Shown here piece by piece: positions 33,205-41,663 of a stretch of 64,000 nt of DNA (position 1 is its first letter; each line of letters opens with the position of its first letter). The DNA is taken from positions 1,116,781-1,180,780 of the forward strand of contig NZ_JAAOYW010000001.1 in assembly GCF_011761235.1 (NCBI RefSeq). Direction: 5' to 3'. A program made the position numbers and the translations under genes. The stretch comes from Frigoribacterium faeni. GTDB lineage: Bacteria; Actinomycetota; Actinomycetes; Actinomycetales; Microbacteriaceae. The notes below the pieces were generated by a model. That model worked only from the letters and a program-made list of their open reading frames with translations. It was not told the origin of the DNA and made no database searches.

Positions 33205-35304
33205 CTAGCGGCCGGCGAGCGCGTCCTCCACGCCCCGCTGCAGCATCGGCGCCAGGGTGCGGGCGTAGGTCGAGGTGACGTGGCCCGGGTCGCGGTAGAC
33301 GAGCACGTCGCCGATCACCGGCGGGCACGAGCCGTCCTGGCAGAAGTACCTCGAGAGGTCGACGAGGTGCGCGCCCGGCAGGCCGCGGACCGCGTCCGGC
33401 TGGCCGTCGAAGGCGCGGAACGCGGTCTCCTCGGGCACGGCGCACTCGGCGCCGGCCGACGCCCCGCTGCGGTCGACGCAGGTGAGGTAGTCCGGCTTGG
33501 TCTCGGGGTTGTCGCGCACGGCGACCACGGGCGTGCCCCGGGCGACGACGGGAGCCCAGGCGGCCTCGAAGCCCCTGACCGCCTCCTCCTTCGCGTCCGT
33601 GCCGTCGCCCGGGGCGATCGGGCTCGCCGCGGAGGCGCTGGTGAGGACGACGTCGTAGGCCTCGCCGGTGGCGAGGTGCTGCGCGAGCGAGCGCTTCCAG
33701 GTCTCGCAGTCGTCGACCCACGACGGCGACTCGACCTGCTGCGCGCCGGTCCAGATGCACCCGGTCTTGCCGATGACGTCCACCTGCCACCCGGCGGTGC
33801 GGGACAGCCACCGCACGGCGGAGAGGTACTGGTTGCTGTGCGAGTCGCCGACGAGCGCCACGCGCAGCGTCGGCTCGCCCTCGGGCTGCTCGGTGCAGAT
33901 CTTGAGCTCGACCTCGCCGTTGCGGCTCCAGCACTCGGGCGAGTTGACGTCGTCCGCGCGTGCGTTGCCCGTGTCCGGGTAGACCTCGCCCGTGAGCTCG
34001 GGGTTCTCGCACCCGGGGTCATCGACCACGGCCGCGCCGAGGCAGGCCACGTCGCCCGCGACGACCTCGTCGAGACGGGCCTGGTACTGCTGCTGCCTGT
34101 CGGCCACGTGGGCGGTCACGACGAGCGCCGCGACGAGGACGGGCGCCATGGCGACGGCCGTGCCGACGAGGGTCCACCGCGACGGCAGGGCCGACAGCCG
34201 GCGCGACCCGCGGACCGGATCTTCGACGAAGCGCTTGGTCAGCGCCGCGAGGACGAGGGACGCGAGGAGGAGCGCGAGGTTGCCCAGCAGGGTCTCGCGG
34301 CTCGTGACCACGAACGGGACGATGACGATGAGCGGCCAGTGCCACAGGTAGAGGCCGTACGACACGTCGCCCAGCCACTGCACCGGAGCCAGCCGCGTCA
34401 CGCCGCCGGGGGCCCACCGGTCGGTCGGGTCGCCGGCCCAGAGCACGAGCACCGTGGCGGCGACCGGCAGCAGGGCCGCCCAGCCGGGGAACGCCGTCTC
34501 GGAGTCGAAGGCCAGGAACGTGCCCGCGATGCCCGCGAGGCCGAGCCACGACGCGGCCGCCCGGAGCCGCGACCGGCCCTCGCGCCGCACGAGGACGAGC
34601 GCCAGCACGCCGCCCGCCGCGAACTCCCACGCCCTGGTCGGGGTCACGAAGTAGGCGGGACCGGGATCGGTCGCGGTGAGGTGCACGCACCAGGCGAAGG
34701 AGGCGGCCAGGACGACGACGAGGGGCGCGGCCAGGACGCGGCGCGAGACGGGCGCCGCCGGCTCGACGCCGCCGCGACGGCCGCGACGTGCCCGGCTGGC
34801 CAGCCACCACGTGGCCGCCAGCAGGAGCGGCCACACCAGGTAGAACTGCTCTTCGACCGACAGCGACCAGTAGTGCTGGGCCGGGCTCGGGTCGTTCGTC
34901 TGCCGGAGGTAGTCGACCGAGTCGCCGGCCAGCACCCAGTTCTGCACGTAGAGGGCCGACCCGGCGATCTCGCGGAAGAACTGCTGCCAGTACCGCTCGG
35001 GCACGGCGACGAGGACGGCGACGGCCGTCGCCGTCAGGACGAGCAGGCCCGCCGGCAGGAGGCGTCGGGCCCGCCGGGCCCAGAACCGGCCGAGCCGGAC
35101 GCGACCCGTCGCCGCCAGCTCACGGGCGAGGTGGCCCGTGATGAGGAACCCGGAGATGACGAAGAAGACGTCGACGCCGACGAACCCCCCGGGAAGTCGA
35201 CCGGGCCAGAGGTGCCAGGTGACGACGCCCAGGACGGCGAGCGCGCGCAGCGCCTGGATCTCGGGCGCCCGGGTGGATCCGGGGCGCGGGGAGGCAGGGT
35301 GCAT
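33205..35304 (-). CDS. OafA/YrhL-type acyltransferase with SGNH domain
   Basis: The 699-residue protein starts with an acyltransferase-3 membrane domain (about residues 12-390, ten helices): EIQALRALAVLGVVTWHLWP, FVGVDVFFVISGFLI, YWSLSVEEQFYLVWP. After a linker with four Cys it ends in a periplasmic SGNH domain with GDSHSNQY (Ser/Asp-block) and VYRDPGHVTSTYART (Asp-His). Such enzymes O-acylate cell-wall or surface glycans. It stands alone; a TAGGCT box (minus, 35406-35411) about 100 nt upstream is a possible -10. Confidence 0.95.
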   Translation of the reverse strand: MHPASPRPGSTRAPEIQALRALAVLGVVTWHLWPGRLPGGFVGVDVFFVISGFLITGHLARELAATGRVRLGRFWARRARRLLPAGLLVLTATAVAVLVAVPERYWQQFFREIAGSALYVQNWVLAGDSVDYLRQTNDPSPAQHYWSLSVEEQFYLVWPLLLAATWWLASRARRGRRGGVEPAAPVSRRVLAAPLVVVLAASFAWCVHLTATDPGPAYFVTPTRAWEFAAGGVLALVLVRREGRSRLRAAASWLGLAGIAGTFLAFDSETAFPGWAALLPVAATVLVLWAGDPTDRWAPGGVTRLAPVQWLGDVSYGLYLWHWPLIVIVPFVVTSRETLLGNLALLLASLVLAALTKRFVEDPVRGSRRLSALPSRWTLVGTAVAMAPVLVAALVVTAHVADRQQQYQARLDEVVAGDVACLGAAVVDDPGCENPELTGEVYPDTGNARADDVNSPECWSRNGEVELKICTEQPEGEPTLRVALVGDSHSNQYLSAVRWLSRTAGWQVDVIGKTGCIWTGAQQVESPSWVDDCETWKRSLAQHLATGEAYDVVLTSASAASPIAPGDGTDAKEEAVRGFEAAWAPVVARGTPVVAVRDNPETKPDYLTCVDRSGASAGAECAVPEETAFRAFDGQPDAVRGLPGAHLVDLSRYFCQDGSCPPVIGDVLVYRDPGHVTSTYARTLAPMLQRGVEDALAGR

Positions 35305-35463
35305 GTGCGGGCAGTCGTCTCGGCGGGAGCCGCGCCGGGCGAGCCGGGCAGGTCAGGTCGGTCAGGGCGTCGATGGTGCGATCGCGAGGATCACTCGCTG
35401 GAGTGAAGCCTAGGCGAGGCCACCGACACGTCCGTCCACCCCGCGGGGCACGGCCGGGCCCGG

Positions 35464-35799
35464 TCAGCCCTTCTCGGGATCGTGGCCCCAGTTCATCAAC
35501 GACCACCGCCACGCGGTGTCGGTGACGTCGCCGGAGGGGCGCTGCGACGAGTGGCGCGCGACGTAGCCGACGACCTTGCGCATGTGGTCGTGGTCGGCGT
35601 CCGTCAGGTCGGCCTTCTTCTTCCGCAGGATCTCGACGATGCGGCGACCGCTCCGGTGTCCCGTCGACTCGTGGCCCGCCTCCTTCTGGCCGACGTCGCG
35701 GGAGTGGTCCGTCTCGAGCCACTCCTCGATCTCGCCGGCCGTCATGTTGACCGCCTGGGCGAACTCGTCCCGCGTCTCGGCGTCGTCCTTCGTGCTCAT
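35464..35799 (-). CDS. DUF3140-family protein
   Basis: The 111-residue protein matches DUF3140 along its length: AVNMTAGEIEEWLETDHSR, GHRSGRRIVEILRKKKADLT, HMRKVVGYVARHSSQRPSGD and SLMNWGHDP. The family is small, soluble and of unknown function, common in actinobacteria. TACGGT (minus, 35807-35812) lies 7 nt before the ATG, indicating a leaderless mRNA. Confidence 0.9.
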   Translation of the reverse strand: MSTKDDAETRDEFAQAVNMTAGEIEEWLETDHSRDVGQKEAGHESTGHRSGRRIVEILRKKKADLTDADHDHMRKVVGYVARHSSQRPSGDVTDTAWRWSLMNWGHDPEKG

Positions 35800-35851
35800 G
35801 GGGAGGACCGTACCCCTCGTCGCGCCCCCGTGACCCCGGGCGGAGGTGGTG

Positions 35852-37378
35852 CTAGTGACCGCCGCCGAGGGTGCCCGCGAGGCGGCCGTGCACGGCTGCG
35901 CTGGGGGCGTTCATGCCCTCGATGCGCGCGTGCTTGCCGTGCCGCTCGTACTTGGTCGTGATCGCGTCGAGGGCGGCGACGGTGGAGGCGTCCCAGACGT
36001 GCGACCCGGAGAGGTCGATGACGACCGCCTCGGGGTCGCCGGCGTAGTCGAACTGGGTGGTGAGCTCGTTGCTCGAGGCGAAGAACAGGGCCCCGGTGAC
36101 GGTGTAGCGCGCCTCCTCGACTCCGTCCGTGGTGGCGGTGAGGGTGCGGTCGACGGTCGCGAGGTGGGCGACCCGGCGGGCGAAGACGACCATGGCCGCG
36201 ACGACCCCGACCACGACGCCGATCGCGAGGTTGTGCGTCACGACCACGACCACGACGGTCAGGACCATGACGACGGTCTCGCCCAGGGGCATGCGCCTCA
36301 GGGTCGAGGGCCGGATGCTGTGCCAGTCGAACGTGCCGACGCTGACCATGACCATGACGGCCACGAGCGCGGCCATCGGGATGACGGCGACGACGTCGCC
36401 GAGGCCCACGACGAGCACCAGCAGGAACACCCCGGCCATGAACGTCGAGATGCGGGTCCGGGCGCCGGAGGCCCTGACGTTGATCATCGTCTGGCCGATC
36501 ATCGCGCAGCCGCCCATGCCGCCGAAGAAGCCGGAGAGGATGTTCGCGCCGCCCTGGCCGAGGGTCTCGCGCTTCTTGCGGCTCGGCGTGTCGGTGATGT
36601 CGTCGACGAGCTTCGCCGTCATGAGCGACTCGAGGATGCCGACGAGCGCCATCGCGAGGGCGTAGGGGGCGATGATCGCGAACGTCTCGCCCGTGAACGG
36701 CACGGACGGCAGGAACAGGCTGGGGAGGCTGTCGGGCAGCTCGCCCTCGTCTCCCACCGTCGGGACGGCGATCGCCGCCACGACGGTCGCCGCGGTGAGG
36801 AGCACGATCGCGACGAGCGGCGCGGGGACCACGGTCGACAGCCGCGGCAGGAAGACCATGATCGCGATGCCGATCGCGACGAGCGGGTAGACGACCCAGG
36901 GCACGTCGACGAGGTTCGGCAGCTGTGCGGTGAAGATGAGGATCGCGAGGGCGTTCACGAAGCCGACCATGACGCTGCGGGGCACGAAGCGCATGAGCCT
37001 CGCGATGCCGACCAGGCCGAGGACCAGCTGGAACACGCCGGCGAGGATCACGGTGGCGATGAAGTAATCGAGCCCGTGCTCGCGGGCGACCGGGGCGATG
37101 ACGAGCGCGATCGCGCCGGTCGCGGCCGTGATCATCGCGGGCCGGCCGCCGAGGAACGCGATGGACACGGCCATCACGAACGAGGAGAACAGCCCGACAC
37201 GGGGGTCGACCCCGGCGATGATCGAGAACGAGATGGCCTCGGGGATGAGGGCGAGGGCGACGACCAGGCCGGCGACGACCTCGCGGCTGAGGGTCTTCGG
37301 GTGGCGGAGGGCGCTGAGGACGGTGGGCCCGTCGTGCGGCGGGGGCTGCACGACGGAGGCGGTGGCGGCGATGGGCAT
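35852..37378 (-). CDS. SulP-family anion transporter with STAS domain
   Basis: The 508-residue protein has the SulP membrane domain (about ten to twelve helices; AGLVVALALIPEAISFSIIAG, FFGGMGGCAMIGQTMINV) and a C-terminal STAS domain (about 415-508; VVIDLSGSHVWDASTVAALD). Family members take up sulfate or bicarbonate; no carbonic anhydrase or sulfate-assimilation gene is adjacent, so the ion is undecided. A 28-bp perfect palindrome lies 117 bp upstream. Confidence 0.93.
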   Translation of the reverse strand: MPIAATASVVQPPPHDGPTVLSALRHPKTLSREVVAGLVVALALIPEAISFSIIAGVDPRVGLFSSFVMAVSIAFLGGRPAMITAATGAIALVIAPVAREHGLDYFIATVILAGVFQLVLGLVGIARLMRFVPRSVMVGFVNALAILIFTAQLPNLVDVPWVVYPLVAIGIAIMVFLPRLSTVVPAPLVAIVLLTAATVVAAIAVPTVGDEGELPDSLPSLFLPSVPFTGETFAIIAPYALAMALVGILESLMTAKLVDDITDTPSRKKRETLGQGGANILSGFFGGMGGCAMIGQTMINVRASGARTRISTFMAGVFLLVLVVGLGDVVAVIPMAALVAVMVMVSVGTFDWHSIRPSTLRRMPLGETVVMVLTVVVVVVTHNLAIGVVVGVVAAMVVFARRVAHLATVDRTLTATTDGVEEARYTVTGALFFASSNELTTQFDYAGDPEAVVIDLSGSHVWDASTVAALDAITTKYERHGKHARIEGMNAPSAAVHGRLAGTLGGGH

Positions 37379-37494
37379 GGGGGTGCTCCGTTCGAGAGGC
37401 GGACGGCGGTCCGCGAGGGTGAGGTCGGGGGCGCGTCGTCGCGCGTGCCGGTCGCAGAGGACTCGGCTGGAGATCGGGGCCCGAGGGCACCCCC

Positions 37495-37522
37495 GACTCT
37501 ACCCTCACGTGAGGGTAGAGTC
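37495..37522. promoter_or_regulatory. 28-bp perfect palindrome upstream of the SulP gene
   Basis: GACTCTACCCTCAC (37495-37508) is followed directly by its exact reverse complement. It lies 10 bp past the DoxX stop and 117 bp before the SulP start. On the minus strand TGGACT and TAGAGT fall 17 bp apart around its centre, so it occupies a promoter spacer like MerR- or SoxR-type operators (SoxR boxes also contain CCTCA...TGAGG). It could also act as a terminator hairpin, but has no loop and no T-run. Confidence 0.7.
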
Positions 37523-37532
37523 CACCGGCGCC

Positions 37533-37898
37533 TCAGGACACGGCGACCGCCGCGAGGACCGTCGAGCCGAGGGTGACGACGGCCAGGGCGAGCTGGACGA
37601 CGGCGGGCTCCCGGCGCCGCAGGTGGACGACGACGGCTCCCGCCATCAGGACGGTCAGGCACGCGCCGGCGACGGGGCTGAGCACCTCGGCGACGCCCAG
37701 GGCGACGGGCAGCACGAGCCCGACCGCACCGAGCACCTCGGCCAGCCCGAGGAGCTTGACGACAGGCAGAGGGACGCTCTCGGTCCAGCCCATGCCTGCG
37801 GCCTGCAGAGCCGACCGCGGGCGGACGACCTTCGTCGCCCCCGCCCCGGCGTAGAGCACGGCGACAAGGCCGGCGACGATCCAGAACGCGGCGGTCAT
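37533..37898 (-). CDS. DoxX-like membrane protein
   Basis: The 121-residue protein has four membrane helices and the DoxX-like pattern: VAVLYAGAGATKVVRP, KLLGLAEVLGAVGLVLP, ACLTVLMAGAVVVHLRRRE. Function is undefined in the family; often it is an accessory to redox proteins. Its ATG overlaps the stop of the SnoaL-like gene (ATGA). Confidence 0.9.
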   Translation of the reverse strand: MTAAFWIVAGLVAVLYAGAGATKVVRPRSALQAAGMGWTESVPLPVVKLLGLAEVLGAVGLVLPVALGVAEVLSPVAGACLTVLMAGAVVVHLRRREPAVVQLALAVVTLGSTVLAAVAVS

Positions 37899-38302
37899 GA
37901 CGCGCTGCCCGCGGGGACGATGACCCGGCGCGCGATGCGCCACCCGGCTGGTCCCCGCCGCACGACGTCGTGGTTCACGACGACGCCCACCGTGTTGTCT
38001 CTCATCAGCATCAGGCCCTTCGAGTCGACCAGCGCCTCCTCGTCCCCTCCCCGGGCGATGACGACGTTCGTCACCAGGTGGGCGACGGGGCCGTGGGCGC
38101 CCATCTGGCGCGCGGCCTCGCGCGCTCCGTCGATGCCGTGGACGACGGGCATCCCCAGCGCGCTCATGTCGTAGACGACGTCGGCCGTGAAGACGGCGTC
38201 GATCTCGTCCAGCCTGCCGTCGTCGAAGACGTGCCCCACCAGGCTCAGCGTCTCGGCGATGTCCATGCGGTCCTCGGTGTCCATGCGGTCCTCGGTGTCC
38301 AT
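37895..38302 (-). CDS. SnoaL/NTF2-like protein
   Basis: The 135-residue protein has an NTF2-like fold: LSLVGHVFDDGRLDEIDAVFT, GIDGAREAARQ, AHLVTNVVI and GPAGWRIARRVIVP. It is probably a small polyketide-cyclase- or isomerase-like enzyme or an accessory. The N-terminus is a perfect duplication, MDTEDR-MDTEDR-MDIAE, coded by an 18-bp tandem repeat, giving three in-frame ATGs each preceded by GAGGA. It is the first gene of an operon with DoxX, under a TetR-type operator. Confidence 0.87.
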   Translation of the reverse strand: MDTEDRMDTEDRMDIAETLSLVGHVFDDGRLDEIDAVFTADVVYDMSALGMPVVHGIDGAREAARQMGAHGPVAHLVTNVVIARGGDEEALVDSKGLMLMRDNTVGVVVNHDVVRRGPAGWRIARRVIVPAGSAS

Positions 38303-38341
38303 GTCGTTCCTCTCGGTCGCGCCGGCCCGAGCGAGCCGACG

Positions 38342-38372
38342 TCGAAATGGTACCGCGTTCCATCTGGAACGC
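38342..38372. promoter_or_regulatory. Putative TetR operator with three half-sites
   Basis: GCGTTCC-ATCT-GGAACGC (38355-38372) is a perfect inverted repeat. The left arm also pairs with an imperfect half-site further left: ATGGTAC-CGC-GTTCCAT (38347-38363, one mismatch). It lies between the SnoaL operon and the divergent TetR gene. Confidence 0.7.
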
Positions 38373-38426
38373 AAGCCCACACGGGTTCGGGTACGCGAAC
38401 GGACCCGATCCGATAGCGTTGGGGGC

Positions 38427-39023
38427 ATGACGGACGCCCTCTCCCTGGTGGAGCGCAAACAGGAGGCGGCCCGCGGGCGCATCGAGCGCGCGGCCGCCGA
38501 GCTGTTCGACGAGCGCGGCTTCGACGGCGTCTCCGTGTCGGACATCGCCGAGCGGGCCGAGGTGGGTCGGACCACGTTCTTCCGGCACTTCACGGACAAG
38601 CAAGAGGTCGTCTTCGCCCGGGAGCGCGCGATCCTCGACTCGCTGACCGTCGACGCCCTCGGGCCGGTGCCGTCCGGTCGTCGCTCCGCGAGCGACGCCG
38701 TGAGGGCCCTGCAGCCGGTCGTCCTCGAGATCTGTGCCCGCGTCAGCGAGGACGCGGAGGAGTACCGGCGACACGAACGGCTGGTCCGGGACAACGTCGT
38801 GCTGCAGGGTCGCAGCGCGGCCAAGGCCCAGGTCGTCGCCGGCCGGCTCCGCTCGCTGCTGGTGGACGCGGGGTGGGACGACGAGGTCGCGAGCTTCGCC
38901 GGCCAGATCGCCGTGGCCTGCTACGCGACCGCCCAGGCGGCCTCCCCCGCGCCCGAGGCCGTCGTCGCGGCGACCCGCGCCGCGTTCGAGCAGGCCCTGG
39001 CCCTCGGCACGGAGGCGCGCTGA
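38427..39023 (+). CDS. TetR-family transcriptional regulator
   Basis: The 198-residue protein has a TetR helix-turn-helix at residues 15-61 (AAAELFDERGFDGVSVSDIA, TFFRHFTDKQEVVFA) and a helical ligand domain. The recognition helix is nearly the same as in the TetR protein at 374 (TFFRHFTDK). TAGCGT (38414-38419) ends 7 nt before the ATG, so the mRNA is probably leaderless. It is the likely repressor of the divergent SnoaL/DoxX operon. Confidence 0.93.
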   Translation: MTDALSLVERKQEAARGRIERAAAELFDERGFDGVSVSDIAERAEVGRTTFFRHFTDKQEVVFARERAILDSLTVDALGPVPSGRRSASDAVRALQPVVLEICARVSEDAEEYRRHERLVRDNVVLQGRSAAKAQVVAGRLRSLLVDAGWDDEVASFAGQIAVACYATAQAASPAPEAVVAATRAAFEQALALGTEAR

Positions 39024-39033
39024 CGCCGTGACG

Positions 39034-39050
39034 CCCGGCCGCCCGCCGGG
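39034..39050. terminator. Hairpin between convergent genes
   Basis: CCCGGC-CGCCC-GCCGGG is a 6-bp stem between the TetR gene (ends 39023) and the radical SAM gene (ends 39079). No T-run. Confidence 0.5.
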
Positions 39051-39078
39051 CTGGGCAGGCTGAGCGGGTTCGGCAAGC

Positions 39079-40146
39079 TCAGAACGCGTACCGGATGCGG
39101 CACCACGGCGCGACCTCGCGGACGAGCGCCGTCAGCGCGGCGACCCCCTCGGCCTTGAGGTCGCGGCGGTACCGGACGTTCTCGGCCCCGTTCTGCGAGA
39201 TCTTGGCCTCCTGCAGGCGGGGCTGCCAGATCAGCTCCTCGCCCTTCGGGTGCCACAGCTCGTTGACCTCGTGCAGCGCGGCGTTGTGCGTGAGGAAGAT
39301 CACCTCGGCGGCGGCCTGCGCCTTGGCGGCGGGCGACAGGACGTCGTCGAGCTGCTGCAGCAGGAGGCGCCAGTCGGCCAGCCAGGTCGGCGTCATGACC
39401 ACGGGCGAGAAGTTGAGGTGCACCTCCCACCCGGCCTCGACGAAGTCGTCGATCGCCGCGATCCGCTCGGCCATCGGGCTCGTGCGCAGGTCGGTCACCT
39501 TCGCCGTCTCGGCCGGCATCAGCGAGAAGCGGATGCGCGACCGACCTCGGGGATCCCAGTCGAGCAGGTCGCGGTTCACCCACTTGGTCGCGAACGACGC
39601 CTTGGCCGTCGGCGTCATGCGGAACAGGTCGCAGAGGTCGCGCACGTTGTCGCTGATCGCGGCGTCGACGGAGCAGTCGCTGTTCTCGCCGATGTCGTAG
39701 ACCCAGGCGTCGGGGTCGCACTGGTTCGGCTCGGGCTTGGGGCCCTGCGCGTGGACGTGCCGGGCGACGTGACGGCCGATCTGCTCGATGTTGGTGAAGA
39801 CCGTGACGGGGTTGCTGTAGCCCTTGCGCCGCGGGACGTAGCAGTAGACGCAGGCCATGGCGCAGCCGTTCGCGAGCGACGGGGCGATGAAGTCGGCGGA
39901 ACGCCCGTTGGGGCGCGTGACGAGGCTCTTCTTCTCGCCGAGCACGAGCGCCTCGGTCTTGATGCGCACCCACCGTCGGGCGTTCGCCTCGTCGCCGTGC
40001 AGCTCGGGGATGCGCCAGTGCGACTCGACCGGAACCACGGTGGCCTCGGGCCACTGCGCCAGCACGTCCTGCCCGCGGGGCGACGCGGCGGCCGCGGGCT
40101 CGGCGTAGATGCGCCGCACGTCGAGCAGGCGCGAGGAGGACGTCAC
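39079..40146 (-). CDS. Spore-photolyase-like radical SAM protein
   Basis: The 355-residue protein carries the radical SAM cluster motif CAMACVYC (CxxxCxxC, about residue 95) in SLANGCAMACVYCYVPRRKG, and matches the spore photoproduct lyase family over most of its length (SRIRFSLMP, GWEVHLNFSPVV). SplB repairs the spore photoproduct in endospore formers; this organism group does not form endospores, so another DNA-repair or modification role is likely. The conserved extra Cys near the C-terminus of true SplB (the H-donor) is not obvious; the last Cys is in VAPWCRIRY. It stands alone. Confidence 0.85.
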   Translation of the reverse strand: MTSSSRLLDVRRIYAEPAAAASPRGQDVLAQWPEATVVPVESHWRIPELHGDEANARRWVRIKTEALVLGEKKSLVTRPNGRSADFIAPSLANGCAMACVYCYVPRRKGYSNPVTVFTNIEQIGRHVARHVHAQGPKPEPNQCDPDAWVYDIGENSDCSVDAAISDNVRDLCDLFRMTPTAKASFATKWVNRDLLDWDPRGRSRIRFSLMPAETAKVTDLRTSPMAERIAAIDDFVEAGWEVHLNFSPVVMTPTWLADWRLLLQQLDDVLSPAAKAQAAAEVIFLTHNAALHEVNELWHPKGEELIWQPRLQEAKISQNGAENVRYRRDLKAEGVAALTALVREVAPWCRIRYAF

Positions 40147-40260
40147 GGACCCAGTGTCGCCGACACCACCGACACCGGCGGGCCCGGGTGGCCCGGCAGC
40201 CCCGGCTGGCCCGTCCGCCCCGGCCAGGCGCCCCGGCGCGGTGCGCCCCGCCCGCCCCGC

Positions 40261-40680
40261 TCAGGAGGCGTCGAACCGCTCGCGGTTGGCGGCGACCGCG
40301 TCGCGGTGGGCCTCGGACCAGGCCTTCAGCTGCCGCACCGTCCGGTGCAGCGAGAGCCCGAGATCGGTCAGCTCGTACGTCACCGTGACCGGGACGGTGG
40401 CCGTCGCGGTGCGGGTGACCAGGCCGTCCCGCGTGAGCGACCGCAGGGTCTGCGACAGCATCTTCGGGCTGACGCCGGCGAGCACGCGGGCGAGCTCGGA
40501 GTACCGCATCGGGCGGGGATCCCCGTCGCAGTCGGGCCCGCTGCCGAGCGCGGACAGCACGAGCGTCACCCACTTGCCGGACACCTGCGCCAGGAGCTGC
40601 TGGCTCGGGCAGGCGGCCAGGAACGCGTCGTAGCGCATCTTCTCCGTGGCCTTGCGGTCTGCTGCGGTCGTCGTCGCCAT
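40261..40680 (-). CDS. HxlR-family transcriptional regulator
   Basis: The 139-residue protein has the HxlR winged helix: LAQVSGKWVTLVLSAL, MRYSELARVLAGVSPKMLSQTLRSL and RDGLVTRTATATVPVTVTYELTDLG. It carries one Cys near the N-terminus (AACPSQQ), as in redox- or aldehyde-sensing members. GGAGGGG precedes the ATG. It is divergent from the aldo/keto reductase and presumably controls it. Confidence 0.93.
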   Translation of the reverse strand: MATTTAADRKATEKMRYDAFLAACPSQQLLAQVSGKWVTLVLSALGSGPDCDGDPRPMRYSELARVLAGVSPKMLSQTLRSLTRDGLVTRTATATVPVTVTYELTDLGLSLHRTVRQLKAWSEAHRDAVAANRERFDAS

Positions 40681-40693
40681 GTCCCCTCCGAGG

Positions 40694-40719
40694 GTATCTA
40701 CGCACTTCTGGGTAACTAC
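40694..40719. promoter_or_regulatory. Direct-repeat operator candidate for HxlR
   Basis: GTATCTAC (40694-40701) and GTAACTAC (40712-40719) form an 18-bp-spaced direct repeat in the divergent region; the DNA is AT-richer than its flanks. HxlR-type proteins are known to use direct repeats in some bacteria. Confidence 0.55.
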
Positions 40720-40787
40720 TTCCGCACGGGAAGCACCTCCTCCAAGGTGGTGCACGACACGACGTTCCACAAGACGAAGAGGCGACG

Positions 40788-41663
40788 ATGACCGACATGA
40801 CCACCCCCTCCCTGCCCGGCGGCAGCTGGACCCTGGGCGACCGGACCGTGACCCGCTTCGGGTACGGCGCGATGCAGCTCGCCGGCCCCTGGGTCATGGG
40901 CCCGCCCCGCGACCACGAGGCCGCCCTCGCCGTCCTCCGTGCCGCCGTCGCCGGCGGCGTCACGCACATCGACACCGCCGAGACCTACGGGCCCCGCGTC
41001 GTCAACGAGCTCGTCCGCGAGGCCCTGCACCCGTACGCCGACGACCTGGTCATCGCCACGAAGGCCGGAGGTCGCCGGGACGGGCAGGGCGGGTGGCCGT
41101 CGGCGCGGAGGCCCGACGAGCTGCGCGCCCAGATCGACGACAACCTCGAGACCCTCGGGGTCGACGCGCTCGACCTCGTGCACCTGCGTCTCGGCGACGC
41201 CGAGGGCCCGGTGCAGGAACCGGTCGCCGAGGCCGTCGAGACGCTCGTCGACCTGCAGCGGCAGGGCGTCGTCCGGCACCTCGGGGTCAGCAACGCCACC
41301 GCGGAGCAGGTCGCGGAGGCGCAGTCGATCGCCCCGATCGTGTCGGTGCAGAACAGGTACAACCTCGCCGACCGCCGGGACGACGACCTCGTCGACCGCC
41401 TCGCCGACGAGGGCGTCGCCTACATCCCGTTCTTCCCCCTCGGCGGGTTCACCCCGCTGCAGTCCGACGCCCTGTCGGGCGTCGCCGCCCGGCTCGGCTC
41501 GACTCCCCTCTCGGTCGCCCTCGCCTGGCTGCTGCACCGCTCCCCGAACATCCTCCTGATCCCGGGGACCTCGTCGGTCGACCACCTGCGCGAGAACGTC
41601 GCGGGCGCCGGGCTCGCCCTCTCCGAGTCCGACCTGCGCGAGCTCGACCGCATCGGCCGCTGA
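40788..41663 (+). CDS. Aldo/keto reductase
   Basis: The 291-residue protein has the catalytic tetrad of the family: Asp and Tyr in HIDTAETYGP, Lys in VIATKAGG, His in LVHLRLGD. It is a cytoplasmic NADPH-dependent reductase of aldehydes or ketones, with the classical (beta/alpha)8 pattern and SNATAEQV and LLIPGTSSVDHLREN at the C-terminal cofactor site. AAGAGG precedes the ATG. The HxlR gene is divergent. Confidence 0.95.
   Translation: MTDMTTPSLPGGSWTLGDRTVTRFGYGAMQLAGPWVMGPPRDHEAALAVLRAAVAGGVTHIDTAETYGPRVVNELVREALHPYADDLVIATKAGGRRDGQGGWPSARRPDELRAQIDDNLETLGVDALDLVHLRLGDAEGPVQEPVAEAVETLVDLQRQGVVRHLGVSNATAEQVAEAQSIAPIVSVQNRYNLADRRDDDLVDRLADEGVAYIPFFPLGGFTPLQSDALSGVAARLGSTPLSVALAWLLHRSPNILLIPGTSSVDHLRENVAGAGLALSESDLRELDRIGR

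Noticed and set aside
36129-36665. Thr/Met-rich 178-codon frame opposite the SulP gene
   Set aside because: Antisense shadow; composition follows from reverse complement of hydrophobic codons.
37495-37522. The 28-bp palindrome read purely as a DoxX terminator
   Set aside because: It has no loop and no T-run, and its spacing to the -35/-10-like hexamers fits an operator better; the terminator option was kept as secondary.
40147-40260. GC-rich imperfect repeat (GGCCCGG, CCCCGGC) between the radical SAM and HxlR genes as an array
   Set aside because: No constant period or unit; ordinary GC-rich intergenic DNA that may act as a terminator.
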